A DNA stretch of 64,000 nucleotides, taken from positions 620,001-684,000 of the forward strand of contig NZ_CP012545.1 in NCBI RefSeq assembly GCF_004803835.1, given 5' to 3'. This DNA comes from Campylobacter sp. RM6914. GTDB taxonomy: Bacteria; Campylobacterota; Campylobacteria; Campylobacterales; Campylobacteraceae. Shown piece after piece: positions 11,442-22,250 of this stretch. The translations under genes and the position numbers were made by a program. The notes under the pieces are model-generated. The model did not search any database. It saw only the letters and a program-made list of their open reading frames with translations, and was not told the origin of the DNA. Positions within the stretch are counted from its first letter, which is position 1. Each line of letters opens with the position of its first letter.

Positions 11442-12245
11442 ATGAACAGAGTAAATAAAAGAGATTTGATACTAAATTCTATCATTAAAGCTTATCTAAA
11501 CAACAACTCTCCAATAGGTTCAAGTGAGCTTGGCTCTATCATGGATGTTGCGATGCCGGCCTCTACGATAAGGGTCTATTTTAAAAAGTTATCGGACGAG
11601 GGTGCTATCACGCAGCTTCACATTAGTAGTGGCAGAATTCCTACCGTAAGAGCGATGACTGATTATTGGAATGATGTTTTTGGAGAGATTAACTTTGATA
11701 AGGTTTTGCTCTACATACAAAACGAATTTATGCTTAAATCGCTTTGTGATAAATTTGAGCTTTACTGTATGGTTTTTGGGGATTTTAAACAAGAGCTTGA
11801 TGAAATTTTGAATGTAAATGATAAATTTTTACTCTTAAATTTCACCGATGACGAACTTGTTTTAAAATACGATGTTCGCGTTGAGAAATTTTTAAAAAAC
11901 CTGATCGGCATAGACTTAGACAAGCTTGAGCTTGTCTGCTCTCAAGTTGGTCTAAGTGAGCTTAAAGGCAAGATAAGAGAGCTAAAAAGGACGAAAATTT
12001 ACTTTCAAGAAAATGAAATTTTAGCCTTTAAAATGTTTGATGATGAGCGTTTTAAGATGATACTTGAGCCAAGTTTTGCTACAAAAATGCAGCAAGGTTT
12101 AAGTTTTGCACCGATTTTTACGGAGGACTTTATGGGGTTAAAGATCAATGTTAATTACCAAGATAAGCCTTCAACTATGATATGCGCAGGTAGCGTGTAT
12201 AGTAATTATGTTAAATTTTTAAATCAAATAAAGGAGGTAGCATGA
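11442..12245 (+). CDS. hrcA: Heat-inducible transcription repressor HrcA
   Basis: A 267-residue HrcA, shorter than the roughly 340 residues of Bacillus HrcA but typical of epsilonproteobacteria. The N-terminal winged helix (KRDLILNSIIKAYLNNNSPI ... SSGRIPTVRAMTDYW) is clear. The middle and C-terminal part is the family's GAF-like region. It binds the CIRCE element just upstream and represses its own operon. Its stop overlaps the grpE start (ATGA). Confidence 0.9.
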   Translation: MNRVNKRDLILNSIIKAYLNNNSPIGSSELGSIMDVAMPASTIRVYFKKLSDEGAITQLHISSGRIPTVRAMTDYWNDVFGEINFDKVLLYIQNEFMLKSLCDKFELYCMVFGDFKQELDEILNVNDKFLLLNFTDDELVLKYDVRVEKFLKNLIGIDLDKLELVCSQVGLSELKGKIRELKRTKIYFQENEILAFKMFDDERFKMILEPSFATKMQQGLSFAPIFTEDFMGLKINVNYQDKPSTMICAGSVYSNYVKFLNQIKEVA

Positions 12246-12757
12246 GCGAGGATATAAAAACCGAGCAAGTTGCTGATGAGAATATAGAGCTTGAAGCAAT
12301 TAGCCAAGAGAGTGCTAAAATTTTAGACTTAGAAAAACAACTTGGAGAATTAACAGATAAGTATTATAGGGCAAATGCGGATTTTGAGAATTTAAGAAAG
12401 CGTGTGGAAAAAGAGAAGGCTGATATCGCAAGCTACTCGAACGAGAAATTTGCGAGGGATCTGCTTCCTGTGATAGATGCGCTTGAGATGGGTGCTGGAT
12501 TTGAGGCTGAAGATGAGTTTGCCAAAAAGATAAAAGAGGGTATAGAACTTTCTATAAATGAGTTTAAAAAGGCGCTTGAAAAGCACGGCGTGAGTCAAAT
12601 TTCAACTGATGGCGAGTTTGATCCAAATGTTCATAATGCGATCATGCGTGTCGATAGCGATGCCCATGAAAGTGGCGCGATAGTGCAAGTTATGCAAAAG
12701 GGCTACTTAATAAATGGTAGAGTTTTACGCCCTGCGATGGTAAGTATTGCAAATTAA
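12242..12757 (+). CDS. grpE: Nucleotide exchange factor GrpE
   Basis: A 171-residue GrpE, the DnaK nucleotide exchange factor. It has a long N-terminal coiled coil (about 20-75, with YYRANADFENLRKRVEKEK) and the C-terminal beta domain ending in VMQKGYLINGRVLRPAMV, the family signature. Start codon overlap with hrcA and good spacing (69 bases) to dnaK show the classic hrcA-grpE-dnaK operon. dnaJ is not next to it. Confidence 0.96.
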   Translation: MSEDIKTEQVADENIELEAISQESAKILDLEKQLGELTDKYYRANADFENLRKRVEKEKADIASYSNEKFARDLLPVIDALEMGAGFEAEDEFAKKIKEGIELSINEFKKALEKHGVSQISTDGEFDPNVHNAIMRVDSDAHESGAIVQVMQKGYLINGRVLRPAMVSIAN

Positions 12758-12826
12758 ATTTTAGTTTAAAACGGCGTGAAAGCGCATATAAATTTTTAAA
12801 AATAAAATCAAAATAAAGGAAAGAAA

Positions 12827-14701
12827 ATGGCAAAAGTAATAGGTATCGACCTAGGAACAACAAACTCATGCGTTAGTGTGTATGAGCGTGGCGAAAGCAA
12901 GGTAATCCCTAACAAAGAGGGCAAAAACACAACCCCATCGGTTGTGGCTTTCACTGATAAGGGCGATGTTTTGGTGGGCGATGTAGCTAAGCGTCAAGCG
13001 GTTACAAACCCTGAAAAGACGATCTATTCGATCAAGCGTATCATGGGTCTTATGAGCAACGAAGATGCTGCACGTGAAGCGAAAGAGCGACTTCCGTATC
13101 ATGTCGTAGATCGCAACGGGGCTTGCGCGATCGAAATTTCAGGCAAGGTCTATACTCCGCAAGAAATTTCTGCAAAAGTTTTAATCAAGCTTAAAGAAGA
13201 CGCAGAAGCATATCTTGGCGAAAAGGTTGTAGATGCGGTCATTACAGTGCCAGCATACTTTAACGATAGTCAAAGAAAGGCGACAAAAGAGGCTGGAACG
13301 ATCGCTGGTCTAAATGTACTTCGTATCATCAACGAGCCGACAGCTGCGGCACTTGCGTATGGACTTGACAAAAAAGAGGCTGAGAAAATTTTAGTTTACG
13401 ACCTAGGTGGTGGTACATTTGACGTTACAGTTCTAGAAACTGGCGATAATGTAGTTGAAGTTTTGGCAACTGGTGGTAATGCGTTCTTGGGTGGTGATGA
13501 CTTTGATAACCTTGTTATCGACTGGCTAGCTGGTGAGTTTAAAAGTGAAACGGGTATCGATCTAAAAAGCGATGTTATGGCTTCTCAGCGTCTAAAAGAG
13601 GCAGCTGAAAACGCTAAAAAAGAGCTTAGCTCGGCACAAGAGAGCAATATCAACCTGCCTTTCATCACGGCTGACACAACAGGTCCAAAACACCTTGTTA
13701 AAACGCTAACTCGTGCAAAATTTGAAGGTATGATAGAAAAACTAGTAGCTCAAACTATAGATAAGATAAACGAGGTCGTAAAAGACGCTGGTCTAAGCAA
13801 GTCAGAGGTAAAAGAGATCGTAATGGTTGGTGGCTCTACTCGTGTGCCACTAGTAGGCGAGGAAGTTAAAAAAGCGTTTGGCAAAGAGCTAAATAAGAGC
13901 GTGAACCCTGATGAAGTCGTGGCTATCGGCGCTGCTATACAAGGTGCTGTTATTAAAGGTGATGTAAAAGACGTGCTACTTCTTGACGTTACTCCGCTAA
14001 GCCTAGGTATCGAAACACTTGGTGGTGTGATGACTAAAATCATCGAAAAAGGCACAACCATACCTGTTAAGAAAAACCAAACTTTCTCAACTGCTGAGGA
14101 TAACCAAAGTGCGGTTACGATACATGTTATCCAAGGCGAGCGCGAGTTTGCTAGAGATAACAAGTCTTTGGGTCAGTTTAACCTTGAAGGTATCCCATCA
14201 GCTCCACGTGGTGTACCACAAATCGAAGTTGAGTTTGACATCGATGCAAACGGTATATTAACGGTATCAGCAAAAGATAAGGCAACTGGCAAAGCTCAAA
14301 ATATCACAATCTCAGGCTCAAGCGGTCTAAGTGATGATGAGATCAACAAAATGGTAAAAGAGGCCGAGCTTCACAAAGAAGAAGATGCCAAACGCAAAGA
14401 GGCTGTCGAGACTAGAAACCAAGCTGACGCGCTGGTTCATCAAACTCAAAAGAATCTCGATGAGCTAGGTGAGAAAGTCCCAGCTGACGATAGAGCAAAT
14501 ATCGAAGCAGCCCTAAACGCACTTCGCGAAACACTAAAAGATGAAAGTGCAACAAAAGAACAGATCGATGCGAAGGTAAAAGCTCTAAGCGAAGCTAGCC
14601 ACAAACTAGCCGAAGCGATGTATAAAAAAGATGAAAGTGCAACTGGTAGCGAACAATCTAAGAAAAAAGATGACGATGTCATCGACGCAGAGGTTGAGTA
14701 A
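12827..14701 (+). CDS. dnaK: Chaperone protein DnaK (Hsp70)
   Basis: A 624-residue Hsp70. The ATPase domain shows [12 protein letters not shown] at the N-terminus, [12 protein letters not shown] and the phosphate-2 loop [13 protein letters not shown]. The substrate domain follows [14 protein letters not shown]. The tail ends with [10 protein letters not shown], close to the usual EEVD-like acidic end of bacterial DnaK. It works with GrpE encoded upstream. AAAGGAAAGAAA precedes the ATG. A strong terminator follows. Confidence 0.98.
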   Translation: MAKVIGIDLGTTNSCVSVYERGESKVIPNKEGKNTTPSVVAFTDKGDVLVGDVAKRQAVTNPEKTIYSIKRIMGLMSNEDAAREAKERLPYHVVDRNGACAIEISGKVYTPQEISAKVLIKLKEDAEAYLGEKVVDAVITVPAYFNDSQRKATKEAGTIAGLNVLRIINEPTAAALAYGLDKKEAEKILVYDLGGGTFDVTVLETGDNVVEVLATGGNAFLGGDDFDNLVIDWLAGEFKSETGIDLKSDVMASQRLKEAAENAKKELSSAQESNINLPFITADTTGPKHLVKTLTRAKFEGMIEKLVAQTIDKINEVVKDAGLSKSEVKEIVMVGGSTRVPLVGEEVKKAFGKELNKSVNPDEVVAIGAAIQGAVIKGDVKDVLLLDVTPLSLGIETLGGVMTKIIEKGTTIPVKKNQTFSTAEDNQSAVTIHVIQGEREFARDNKSLGQFNLEGIPSAPRGVPQIEVEFDIDANGILTVSAKDKATGKAQNITISGSSGLSDDEINKMVKEAELHKEEDAKRKEAVETRNQADALVHQTQKNLDELGEKVPADDRANIEAALNALRETLKDESATKEQIDAKVKALSEASHKLAEAMYKKDESATGSEQSKKKDDDVIDAEVE

Positions 14702-14706
14702 GAGTG

Positions 14707-14743
14707 AAATTTAGCGGACGAAAGTCCGCTAAATTTAATTTAT
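14707..14743 (+). terminator. Terminator of the hrcA-grpE-dnaK operon
   Basis: A perfect 13-bp stem, AAATTTAGCGGAC (14707-14719) and GTCCGCTAAATTT (14724-14736), with a GAAA tetraloop, then AATTTAT. The remaining bases to 14951 are AT-rich with no gene seen. Confidence 0.88.
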
Positions 14744-14951
14744 CTTTGAAGCACAAAAATAAGCTTTGTGATTTAAAAAAATCTAACCAAAAATTCTAAA
14801 TATAAATACAAATAGCAAAACAAAAATAGATTGCCCGAAAATATTACCTATCAAAAAAGTGCGACTTAGCATAAAATAGATAAAATTTAGCGACTATTTA
14901 GCAATGCCAAAATCAACCGCCAAAGGCGTGATTTAAACACGCCTAAAAGAG

Positions 14952-17900
14952 TTAAAATTTATATTCCAGCTTTATTCCAGCTCTGCCGCCATAGCCACCC
15001 TTAAAGTCGCTAACTCCACCAAGATTGTATTGGATGGTAAAATTTTCATTTAGCTTTGTTTCGCCGATGTAGTTTAGCTCGTATTTTATGCGACTTTTCT
15101 TGATGTCATATTCAAGATAGTTATTTGCACGGCTTAAATTTAGCTTCACATCGTCGTTTGAGCGATGAATTTGCTTTTTGACAACGGCTTGGATCGTATG
15201 TGCCTGAGTTTGACTAACCACACTATACTCGGCACCAAGCCCAGCAGAAACGCCAAATTCGTTTAGCTTATCTTGCTTGTAGTTTTGCGTTTTAAAACCA
15301 TCCATTTTTGTATAATCAATCTCAAAAAGCACCAACGGCTTTAAACTAGCCTTGTCTGAAACATCAAATCTATGCTTGTAATATGTCGATAACAACGCAC
15401 CAAAGCCGTTATTTTTGCCATTTTCAGCTCTATTTAAAAGGGTAAAATCTTTCTCACTTTTTATGTAGGCAAGATTTAAGTTTGACTGAAACTCATGACC
15501 ACTCGCGCCTTCATAGTCTGCGTAAATGCCTATATTATAGGCTTTTGAGCGATCTTGGTAGTTTTTGCCATCATGCTTTGCACTTGTAAATCCAGCCATA
15601 ACGCCGTAAATAACGCTACCACTTGCAAGATCTGCTGTTTTGTCATAGCCTATATTGGTGCCGTAAAATTTCATATCTGCGCCGCTATTTTCTTTAAAAT
15701 ACCCACCACCGAAGTTATACCAAAAGCTATTTTTGGCTCTGTCATTTTGGATCGCTTCAAGGACATTTTTTAAGTCATCTTGTGAGCTATTGCCACTTGC
15801 CAAAGCGTATTTAAAGGCGTTTTGTGTGGTTAGCTTCGGACTAAATTTAATATGAGCTAGGCGTGAGTTCATCGCCAAATTTGATGAAAAAAGCACACCA
15901 CTTGCGATATTTACACCAGAGTTTTCGCCGATATTTTTTAGCTCGTTTTCAGTTTTTTCTAAAATTTTACTTAAAGCATTCGCATCTTTTGTGTATGCTG
16001 CGTGTTCGATTTGTGCAACTAGTTCAGGGCTTGCACCATTTGCCGTGTGAGCTAGGATGGCGGCCAAAAGCTCGTTGCTTTGGTTGTTTGAGAGATTTTC
16101 TAGGGCTTTTTGACTCTTTGGATCTTCTTTTTGGAATTTCACTATAAGCTTGTTGTTTTCTATCGTGCTGGTTGCAAAGACTCCGCTTGAAAACTCTACA
16201 TAAGGCGTCTTTGTGCCAGTTAGAGTTGTTGCAGTGATTATCTCATAGTTTTTCTCAAAGTCGATTTTATCGGTGTTTGCCTTTAAGACATCACTAAAAT
16301 TTAGCTTTATTTTTAGCACGTCGGCAAAGCTTATTTGGTTAAAATTTAAAGCATTTACCTTGATCTCGTTGCCGTCAAGAAAGCCTACATTATTTAGCGT
16401 CAAAGAGCTTAAAATGCCGATATTTTGCGTGATATTTTTAGGGGTGCTCATATCAAATCTAAGCTCTTTGAAATTTATCTTTGAGCTATCGTGCGTTTGG
16501 AGGTTATGAAAGGCGTTTTCCTCCCAAGTTTTTAGCGTGATTTGGCTGTTGTTTTGAGCGGTTACGCTTTGTAAGGCGGAGGCATTTTTGATATTAGACA
16601 GGTCGATTTTTGAGTTATCGGCGTTTAAATTTTGCACACCAAATGTCGAATCTTCTGAAATTTTAAACTTGTCATTTGTGAAATTTACTAGGGTTAAATT
16701 TTTAGCTTCTAGCTCTGAGCTGTTTTGAAGCTCGATATTTCCACCATTTATACTAAGTGCATCAGTGCCTTGTTGCTTGTAGATTGAGCGATCAAGACTT
16801 ATGCCTTTTAGTGTGGTTGTGCTGCTTGATGTAACGGAACTACCATTTTTGGCGATTAAATTTAACTCGTCAAGGTTGCTTACTAAGCCGTTGTTTAGAT
16901 CCAGTCCTCTTGCATTGTCAAGCGTTATGGATTTACTAACATTTAGCGTTGCGGTGGTGCTTTTTTGGATTTTGTTGTTTGCGTTGGCGATGTTTTTAAA
17001 CGCCAAATCCTCGATTTGCACGACCGAGTTGTCGCTAAAATTTACACTATTGTTTTCATTTAGAGTTAGATTTTTAGCCGTTAAAGTCGCGCTACCAGAA
17101 AGCGTTAAAGTTGGAGCAAACTCCGTTAAGCTCGATTTGATAGCGGTTGTGTCACTTGCGGTTATTGCACCACTAAATTTTATCGTATCGTTGCCCTGAT
17201 TTTTCTCATCTAACTTTTGGCTTTCGATTTGCTGAGCGTATGATAGTCCGCCATTTTGCGTGTTGGCTCCGTCAAGTTTGTCGATAAAATAATCAATATC
17301 TCCGCCAAAATTTATAGCCGAAGTGTCATTTGCTGTGATGTTTGAGTTAAACTCACTCTCTTTGCCGATACTTAGCGTTGAGTCTTGCAAGGTTACGCCG
17401 TTTGAGATAAATTTTACTTTATCCCAGTCCGGCTGGGTAAGCGTCGATGGACGCTCCAAGTCCATATATTCTGGCATATTTTTGTCATATTGTTTTATCG
17501 TTGCCGTGCTTGTGTCGCGTGTTTTTACGGCGTGTGTGGTTGGGTGTCCGTGTATGGCAACTTTGGAATTTGCAACGCTTAAAGTGCCGTCTATTTGGGT
17601 ATTTGCGTTAAAAACTAGCGTTTTGTCATTTGTGTTTTGAATTGCTATATTTATCTTGTTTTTATCGCTTCCACCGATGGTTGTATGCACGATAGTATCG
17701 GCATTATCGTTGCCTTGTAGGGTTAAATTTGCAGTTGTTGTTGATGATGAGTTTATGATATTTGCGCCGGCGTCGTTTGCAGAGATGTTTTTAGCGACTA
17801 TACTTTTGCCGTTTAGATCGAGTTTTCCTCCGCCGTTACCGAAAAATAAATTATCTGCGTTAAAGTTAGTTATGTTATCTGCAAGTTTTAGCGTTGCTCT

Positions 17901-19238
17901 ACCGCTAGTTACATAAATTTTATTAAAAGCATTTTCCGCATTTAGCACAACCAGTCCATTGCCAAGACGCAAATTTGTCCCAGTTGCGGCGCCTACATTG
18001 AGCGTTCCAGCTCCGATTTTATGCAGATCTTCCACAACTCTTGTGTTTAAATTTACGCTTGCATTTTCAGCGATGTCAAATCCCGCAAATTTCAAACTTC
18101 CAGTGCCATTTATCGCTGTCGCTCCACTCTCTACGACGATGCCGCCATAGCCTAAATTTAAATCACTACTAAGATTTATTGATTTATCGGCATTTATTAT
18201 ATTGTCTTTATTTGCAACTAAATTTGTGCCAGTAACATCTGTTTCATAAGCTGTTTTGTAATCATTAAGATCGTTGGCATTTACATAAGATATATTTATG
18301 AAATTTCCGCCCCCAGCCGCATGCCCACGCAAGACACCTACCAAAACCCACTCGTCTTTTATCGTGTCGTATAGATAAAAACCGCTTCCGCTATCGCCAT
18401 TTGTGGTGTTGTTTTTAAAAGCACCATTGACCTCTGCACTTAACATAAGTCCTGATTTTTGATAATCTTCTGATAAATCTTTATTGATTATTCTACTAAA
18501 ATTAATCGGCGATGTGCTTGCGCCTATCTGAAATAAGCTTCCGCCTTTTGCTGTATTTGGCTCTAAAACCGATAAAGCATTTGAATTATTATGCAATTTT
18601 AAATCACCACTTCCAGCTTGATACAGTATAAGCTTTCCATCTGCATCTGTGTCAAGTTTTTTCAGGTAGTCACCTATTTTTTCTATCTCTGGCAAAGCCT
18701 CTGCGTATGAGTTAAATCTTTCAAGACTGGATACATTTTCAGGATTAAAAGCTGACACTTCACCCTCAACAATATATTTTGTTGTTTTTAGATACATTGT
18801 CTCACCAGCATAATATTTTAGTGTTGCTTCTACTCCATTTGCGCCGTGTAAAAATTTATAACTCGTTTGACCAAATGTAGTCTTTTCGTTACCACTACTA
18901 TTATGCATAAAACTATTTGCCAAAAACAATCTTTTAATATGGACTGCTGTTACGACATTATTTCGTCCAAGCGATGTGATAGAGCCGTCTATAGTGCGAG
19001 CGGCTTGGTTTGGCACACGAGCAAATTTAAACTCGCTTCCATCTTTTGCCTTTAAAACGACTTCGCCGCTAGTGTTGCTAAAAACACCTTTGTTTTGCCC
19101 AAGATCTAGGTAGTCTCTGTAGTGGAAATTTTCAAGAGACATATTTTGTGAGAAAGCACCTGTGCAAAGCACGCTGGCAAGCGCAAAGGAGAGAGATATG
19201 CGTTTTGCACAAGTTGTTTTTGTAGATTTTTTCTTCAT
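14952..19238 (-). CDS. Large autotransporter with S6-type serine protease-like domain
   Basis: A 1428-residue type Va secreted protein. A signal peptide covers about 1-31 (ending CTGAFSQN). Residues about 32-330 resemble the S6 (IgA protease/SPATE) domain, with VVTAVH (His100) and GDSGSG (Ser283). A long repetitive Asn/Ser/Thr-rich beta-helix passenger follows to about 1130. The C-terminal 260 or so residues form the autotransporter barrel, ending in aromatic Phe (KLEYKF). In the place where S6 enzymes have the triad Asp, the alignable segment reads NVSSLERF (Asn168), so activity is uncertain. A -10 box (TATAAT on the minus strand, 19272-19277) lies upstream. Confidence 0.88.
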   Translation of the reverse strand: MKKKSTKTTCAKRISLSFALASVLCTGAFSQNMSLENFHYRDYLDLGQNKGVFSNTSGEVVLKAKDGSEFKFARVPNQAARTIDGSITSLGRNNVVTAVHIKRLFLANSFMHNSSGNEKTTFGQTSYKFLHGANGVEATLKYYAGETMYLKTTKYIVEGEVSAFNPENVSSLERFNSYAEALPEIEKIGDYLKKLDTDADGKLILYQAGSGDLKLHNNSNALSVLEPNTAKGGSLFQIGASTSPINFSRIINKDLSEDYQKSGLMLSAEVNGAFKNNTTNGDSGSGFYLYDTIKDEWVLVGVLRGHAAGGGNFINISYVNANDLNDYKTAYETDVTGTNLVANKDNIINADKSINLSSDLNLGYGGIVVESGATAINGTGSLKFAGFDIAENASVNLNTRVVEDLHKIGAGTLNVGAATGTNLRLGNGLVVLNAENAFNKIYVTSGRATLKLADNITNFNADNLFFGNGGGKLDLNGKSIVAKNISANDAGANIINSSSTTTANLTLQGNDNADTIVHTTIGGSDKNKINIAIQNTNDKTLVFNANTQIDGTLSVANSKVAIHGHPTTHAVKTRDTSTATIKQYDKNMPEYMDLERPSTLTQPDWDKVKFISNGVTLQDSTLSIGKESEFNSNITANDTSAINFGGDIDYFIDKLDGANTQNGGLSYAQQIESQKLDEKNQGNDTIKFSGAITASDTTAIKSSLTEFAPTLTLSGSATLTAKNLTLNENNSVNFSDNSVVQIEDLAFKNIANANNKIQKSTTATLNVSKSITLDNARGLDLNNGLVSNLDELNLIAKNGSSVTSSSTTTLKGISLDRSIYKQQGTDALSINGGNIELQNSSELEAKNLTLVNFTNDKFKISEDSTFGVQNLNADNSKIDLSNIKNASALQSVTAQNNSQITLKTWEENAFHNLQTHDSSKINFKELRFDMSTPKNITQNIGILSSLTLNNVGFLDGNEIKVNALNFNQISFADVLKIKLNFSDVLKANTDKIDFEKNYEIITATTLTGTKTPYVEFSSGVFATSTIENNKLIVKFQKEDPKSQKALENLSNNQSNELLAAILAHTANGASPELVAQIEHAAYTKDANALSKILEKTENELKNIGENSGVNIASGVLFSSNLAMNSRLAHIKFSPKLTTQNAFKYALASGNSSQDDLKNVLEAIQNDRAKNSFWYNFGGGYFKENSGADMKFYGTNIGYDKTADLASGSVIYGVMAGFTSAKHDGKNYQDRSKAYNIGIYADYEGASGHEFQSNLNLAYIKSEKDFTLLNRAENGKNNGFGALLSTYYKHRFDVSDKASLKPLVLFEIDYTKMDGFKTQNYKQDKLNEFGVSAGLGAEYSVVSQTQAHTIQAVVKKQIHRSNDDVKLNLSRANNYLEYDIKKSRIKYELNYIGETKLNENFTIQYNLGGVSDFKGGYGGRAGIKLEYKF

Positions 19239-19326
19239 AACTTTTCCTAACTATTAAAAACTCCGAAAAAGATTATACAAGATAATATATTAAAAATTAA
19301 TTAGTTTTTTTAAAGTAAATTTAAAG

Positions 19327-20139
19327 TTAATTTATGCTCTTAAGCCCCTCTTTATTTAATCCACTTTCTATACGCTTTATCTCTACTTCACCGCTTCTCA
19401 CGATTTCCTTATCGTAGCTAAGTATTTTTTTATCTGTCTTGTTTGGATACTCGACATTTGAAAGGATATATCTGAAGATATTTAGTCTGGCAACCTTTTT
19501 GTTATCCGAAGCGATGATAGTCCAAGGAGAGATCGTTGTGTGAGTTGCCAAAAGCATGGAGTATTTTGCGATGGAGTATTGATCCCATAACTCTTGTGCT
19601 TTTTGATCCACGGTAGATATCTTAAACTGTTTTAGAGGATCGGTCATGCGCTCTTTAAATCGCTTTTTTTGTTCCGCTTTTGTGATGGATAGGTAAAATT
19701 TAAAGAAAATTATCCCGGAATTTATGATCATTTCTTCAAATTTTGGCACTTCGCGTAAAAATTCCTTATGCTCTTCTTGTGTGCAAAAGCCCATAACAGG
19801 CTCGACTCCTGCTCGGTTATACCAACTTCTGTCAAATATCACTATCTCTCCGGCGCTTGGCAGATGTTCTACATATCGCTGAAAATACCACTGTGTTTTT
19901 TCAACGTCGCTTGGCTTTTCAAGGGCCACTATGCGACATCCTCTTGGATTTAGATGTTCTGTTAGGCGTTTTATGCTGCCACCTTTTCCTGCAGCATCAC
20001 GTCCTTCCATAAGGATTAGCACTCGTAAGCCTTTGTCTTTTACATGATTTTGAAATTTTAGGAGTTCGATCTGAAGTGTTCTCAGCTCTTCTTCGTAGTT
20101 GTTGTTTGCCTTCTCTTTTTTTTGACCGTTTTTTGGCAT
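19327..20139 (-). CDS. ppk2: Polyphosphate kinase 2 (PPK2 family)
   Basis: A 270-residue class I PPK2 that moves phosphate between polyphosphate and nucleotides, usually favouring GTP/GDP or ATP/ADP charging. The Walker A is GRDAAGKGG (46-54), and the Walker B and lid region reads IVIFDRSWYNRAGVEPVMGF. The sequence also carries the family motif RYVEHLPSAGEI. PPK2 homologues in Campylobacter affect stress survival and virulence. It is a single gene, divergent from dsbD. Confidence 0.92.
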   Translation of the reverse strand: MPKNGQKKEKANNNYEEELRTLQIELLKFQNHVKDKGLRVLILMEGRDAAGKGGSIKRLTEHLNPRGCRIVALEKPSDVEKTQWYFQRYVEHLPSAGEIVIFDRSWYNRAGVEPVMGFCTQEEHKEFLREVPKFEEMIINSGIIFFKFYLSITKAEQKKRFKERMTDPLKQFKISTVDQKAQELWDQYSIAKYSMLLATHTTISPWTIIASDNKKVARLNIFRYILSNVEYPNKTDKKILSYDKEIVRSGEVEIKRIESGLNKEGLKSIN

Positions 20140-20231
20140 ATTGACTCCTTTATAAATGGTATGCTAAGCAAATTTTACTCTAAATTTAACAAAAAATATT
20201 AGAATTATACGTTTTTAAGGAGAATAAATTC

Positions 20232-21938
20232 ATGTTTTTTAGAGCGCTTGTATCTTTTTGTATCTTTTTTGTTTCACTTTTATCTGCGCCACTAGATACC
20301 GCAGAGGCTTTTAAGCTAAGATCATCTATCGACGAGCAAAATGTTAGGATTGATTTTAAATTTGGACAAGATATTTATATTTATAATCAAACTTTTGAGA
20401 TAAAGCTTGCAGATAAGCCTATAAATTCGCTCATTGATATGCCAAAAACAGAAATGTCAAACGAATACGAGATAATACCAACCGACTTTTCGCTCCTAAT
20501 ACCGCTTAAACTCATAGAAGAGAACTTGCAAGACGATTTGTCAAAAATTTCCATCTCATATCAAGGATGTGCCAAAAACGGCATTTGCTACCGTCCGCAA
20601 AATAAAACTTATATCGTAAGTAAAATTCAAAGTGGATATAAAGTCGTTGATAGTGATGCTAAACAAGAAATTTCAGACGAGCAAGGTATCGCAAATGAGC
20701 TCTCATCAAAGAGCTTTCTGCTATCGCTTGTGACTTTTTTTGGATATGGGTTGTTGCTTGCTCTTACTCCGTGCGTGTTTCCTATGATACCGATACTTTC
20801 AAGTATTATCGTTACTAAGGGTGGGGAGAATTTGGGTGTTAAAAAGGGCTTTTTACTCTCGTTTGTTTATGTTTTGGCGATGAGTTTTGCTTATGCGTTA
20901 GCCGGAGTCGGAGCTAGCACACTTGGTTTTGGAGTGCAAGGCATGCTTCAAAATGCATGGATTTTGGGCACATTTGCTGTTATTTTTGTTTTGTTGGCGT
21001 TTAGTATGTTTGGCTTTTATGAACTCAAACTTCCGTCTGTGATTGAAAATTTTATAAATAAAAAGTCTAAAAACTCAAGTGGCTTGCTCGGTGTTTTTAT
21101 CATGGGCTTTACCTCTGCGCTAATAGTTTCTCCTTGTGTTGCCGCCCCGTTAGCTGGAGCCTTACTTTATATAGCTCAAAGCGGTAATTTACTTTACGGC
21201 GGAGTGATGTTGTTTATTATGGGGCTTGGCATGGGTGTTCCGCTTCTTATTATAGGCGCTAGTTCTGGTAAAATTTTGCCTCGTCCTGGAGTTTGGATGG
21301 ATGGGGTAAAAAGTCTTTTTGGCTTTTTGATGTTATTTATGAGTGTTTGGTTGCTTTCAAGAGTGTTTGGAAGTGTTTTTGAGCTTGTTGGATACGGTGT
21401 TCTTGGTGTATTTACGGCTGTATTTTTTGGAGCATTTGAAGCAGCTGGCTCTGGCTGGTTGAAATTTAAAAAGGCGACTGCAATTTTGGTTTTTGTCTAC
21501 TCGGTTATGCTTATTATCGGTGGATTTTTAGGTTCTAAAAATGCCCTTTCGCCACTTAGCGGTTTTAATTTAAGTGCATCCGCTAAAGATGAACTTAAAT
21601 TTGAAAAAGTTCAAAATTTACAAGAGCTTTTGGCTGCTATAAATAACTCAAAAAAGCCTGTTATGGTTGATTTTTGGGCTAGCTGGTGTGTTAGCTGTTT
21701 AGAACTTGACGATAGGACTTTTAGTGATCTTGGCGTAAAAAATACTCTTAAGAATTTTACCGTTATAAAGATCGATGTTACACAAAATTTAAGTCAAAAC
21801 CGTGAAATGCTTAAGTATTTTTCACTTATAGATCCACCTGCGCTTTTGTTTTTTAAAGATGGTTTGGAGATAAGTTCAAAACGAATAATCGGCTATATAG
21901 ATCCACAGAAATTTTTAGAGAAAGTTTCTGATATCTAA
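20232..21938 (+). CDS. dsbD: Thiol:disulfide interchange protein DsbD
   Basis: A 568-residue three-domain reductant conduit. After the signal peptide comes the periplasmic alpha domain (to about 150, with CAKNGICYRP). The membrane beta domain has eight helices and the two conserved cysteines in LTPCVFPMIPIL and VSPCVAAPLAG. The thioredoxin-like gamma domain carries WASWCVSC near 485. It passes electrons from cytosolic thioredoxin to periplasmic thiol proteins, including the apocytochrome c maturation path that the multiheme proteins at 26 kb would need. Confidence 0.95.
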   Translation: MFFRALVSFCIFFVSLLSAPLDTAEAFKLRSSIDEQNVRIDFKFGQDIYIYNQTFEIKLADKPINSLIDMPKTEMSNEYEIIPTDFSLLIPLKLIEENLQDDLSKISISYQGCAKNGICYRPQNKTYIVSKIQSGYKVVDSDAKQEISDEQGIANELSSKSFLLSLVTFFGYGLLLALTPCVFPMIPILSSIIVTKGGENLGVKKGFLLSFVYVLAMSFAYALAGVGASTLGFGVQGMLQNAWILGTFAVIFVLLAFSMFGFYELKLPSVIENFINKKSKNSSGLLGVFIMGFTSALIVSPCVAAPLAGALLYIAQSGNLLYGGVMLFIMGLGMGVPLLIIGASSGKILPRPGVWMDGVKSLFGFLMLFMSVWLLSRVFGSVFELVGYGVLGVFTAVFFGAFEAAGSGWLKFKKATAILVFVYSVMLIIGGFLGSKNALSPLSGFNLSASAKDELKFEKVQNLQELLAAINNSKKPVMVDFWASWCVSCLELDDRTFSDLGVKNTLKNFTVIKIDVTQNLSQNREMLKYFSLIDPPALLFFKDGLEISSKRIIGYIDPQKFLEKVSDI

Positions 21939-22250
21939 CGCCAGTATTTATAAATATCATTTTATTAAAATTTTAATTATTATCTATGTCAGAAGCAATT
22001 GACTATTAAAATATTAAATTAATATATCAAAATTTAATTTAAGACCCTTTAAAAAGCAAAGGTTTTACTATTTTTAAAGGACAATTTTTATCATGAAGTT
22101 ATAAAAATAATATTTAAAAAATTTAATTATAAAATTAATTTTTGATTTTAATAGCTTTTGTTTTCATAAAACTATTTCAAATGACCAAAAAATATAAATA
22201 AACATAAAGATAATTTTTGAGATAATAATTAAAATTTTTAAGGGTGTATT
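21939..22250. other. AT-rich spacer without a recognisable gene
   Basis: This 312-base stretch between dsbD and the AraC-type sensor is extremely AT-rich. No open frame with a ribosome site and no convincing hairpin was seen. Promoter elements for the sensor gene are likely here but cannot be singled out. Confidence 0.5.

Noticed and set aside
15555-18150. Several plus-strand frames of 60-130 codons opposite the autotransporter
   Set aside because: They have no ribosome sites or domain signals and mirror the repetitive minus-strand gene.
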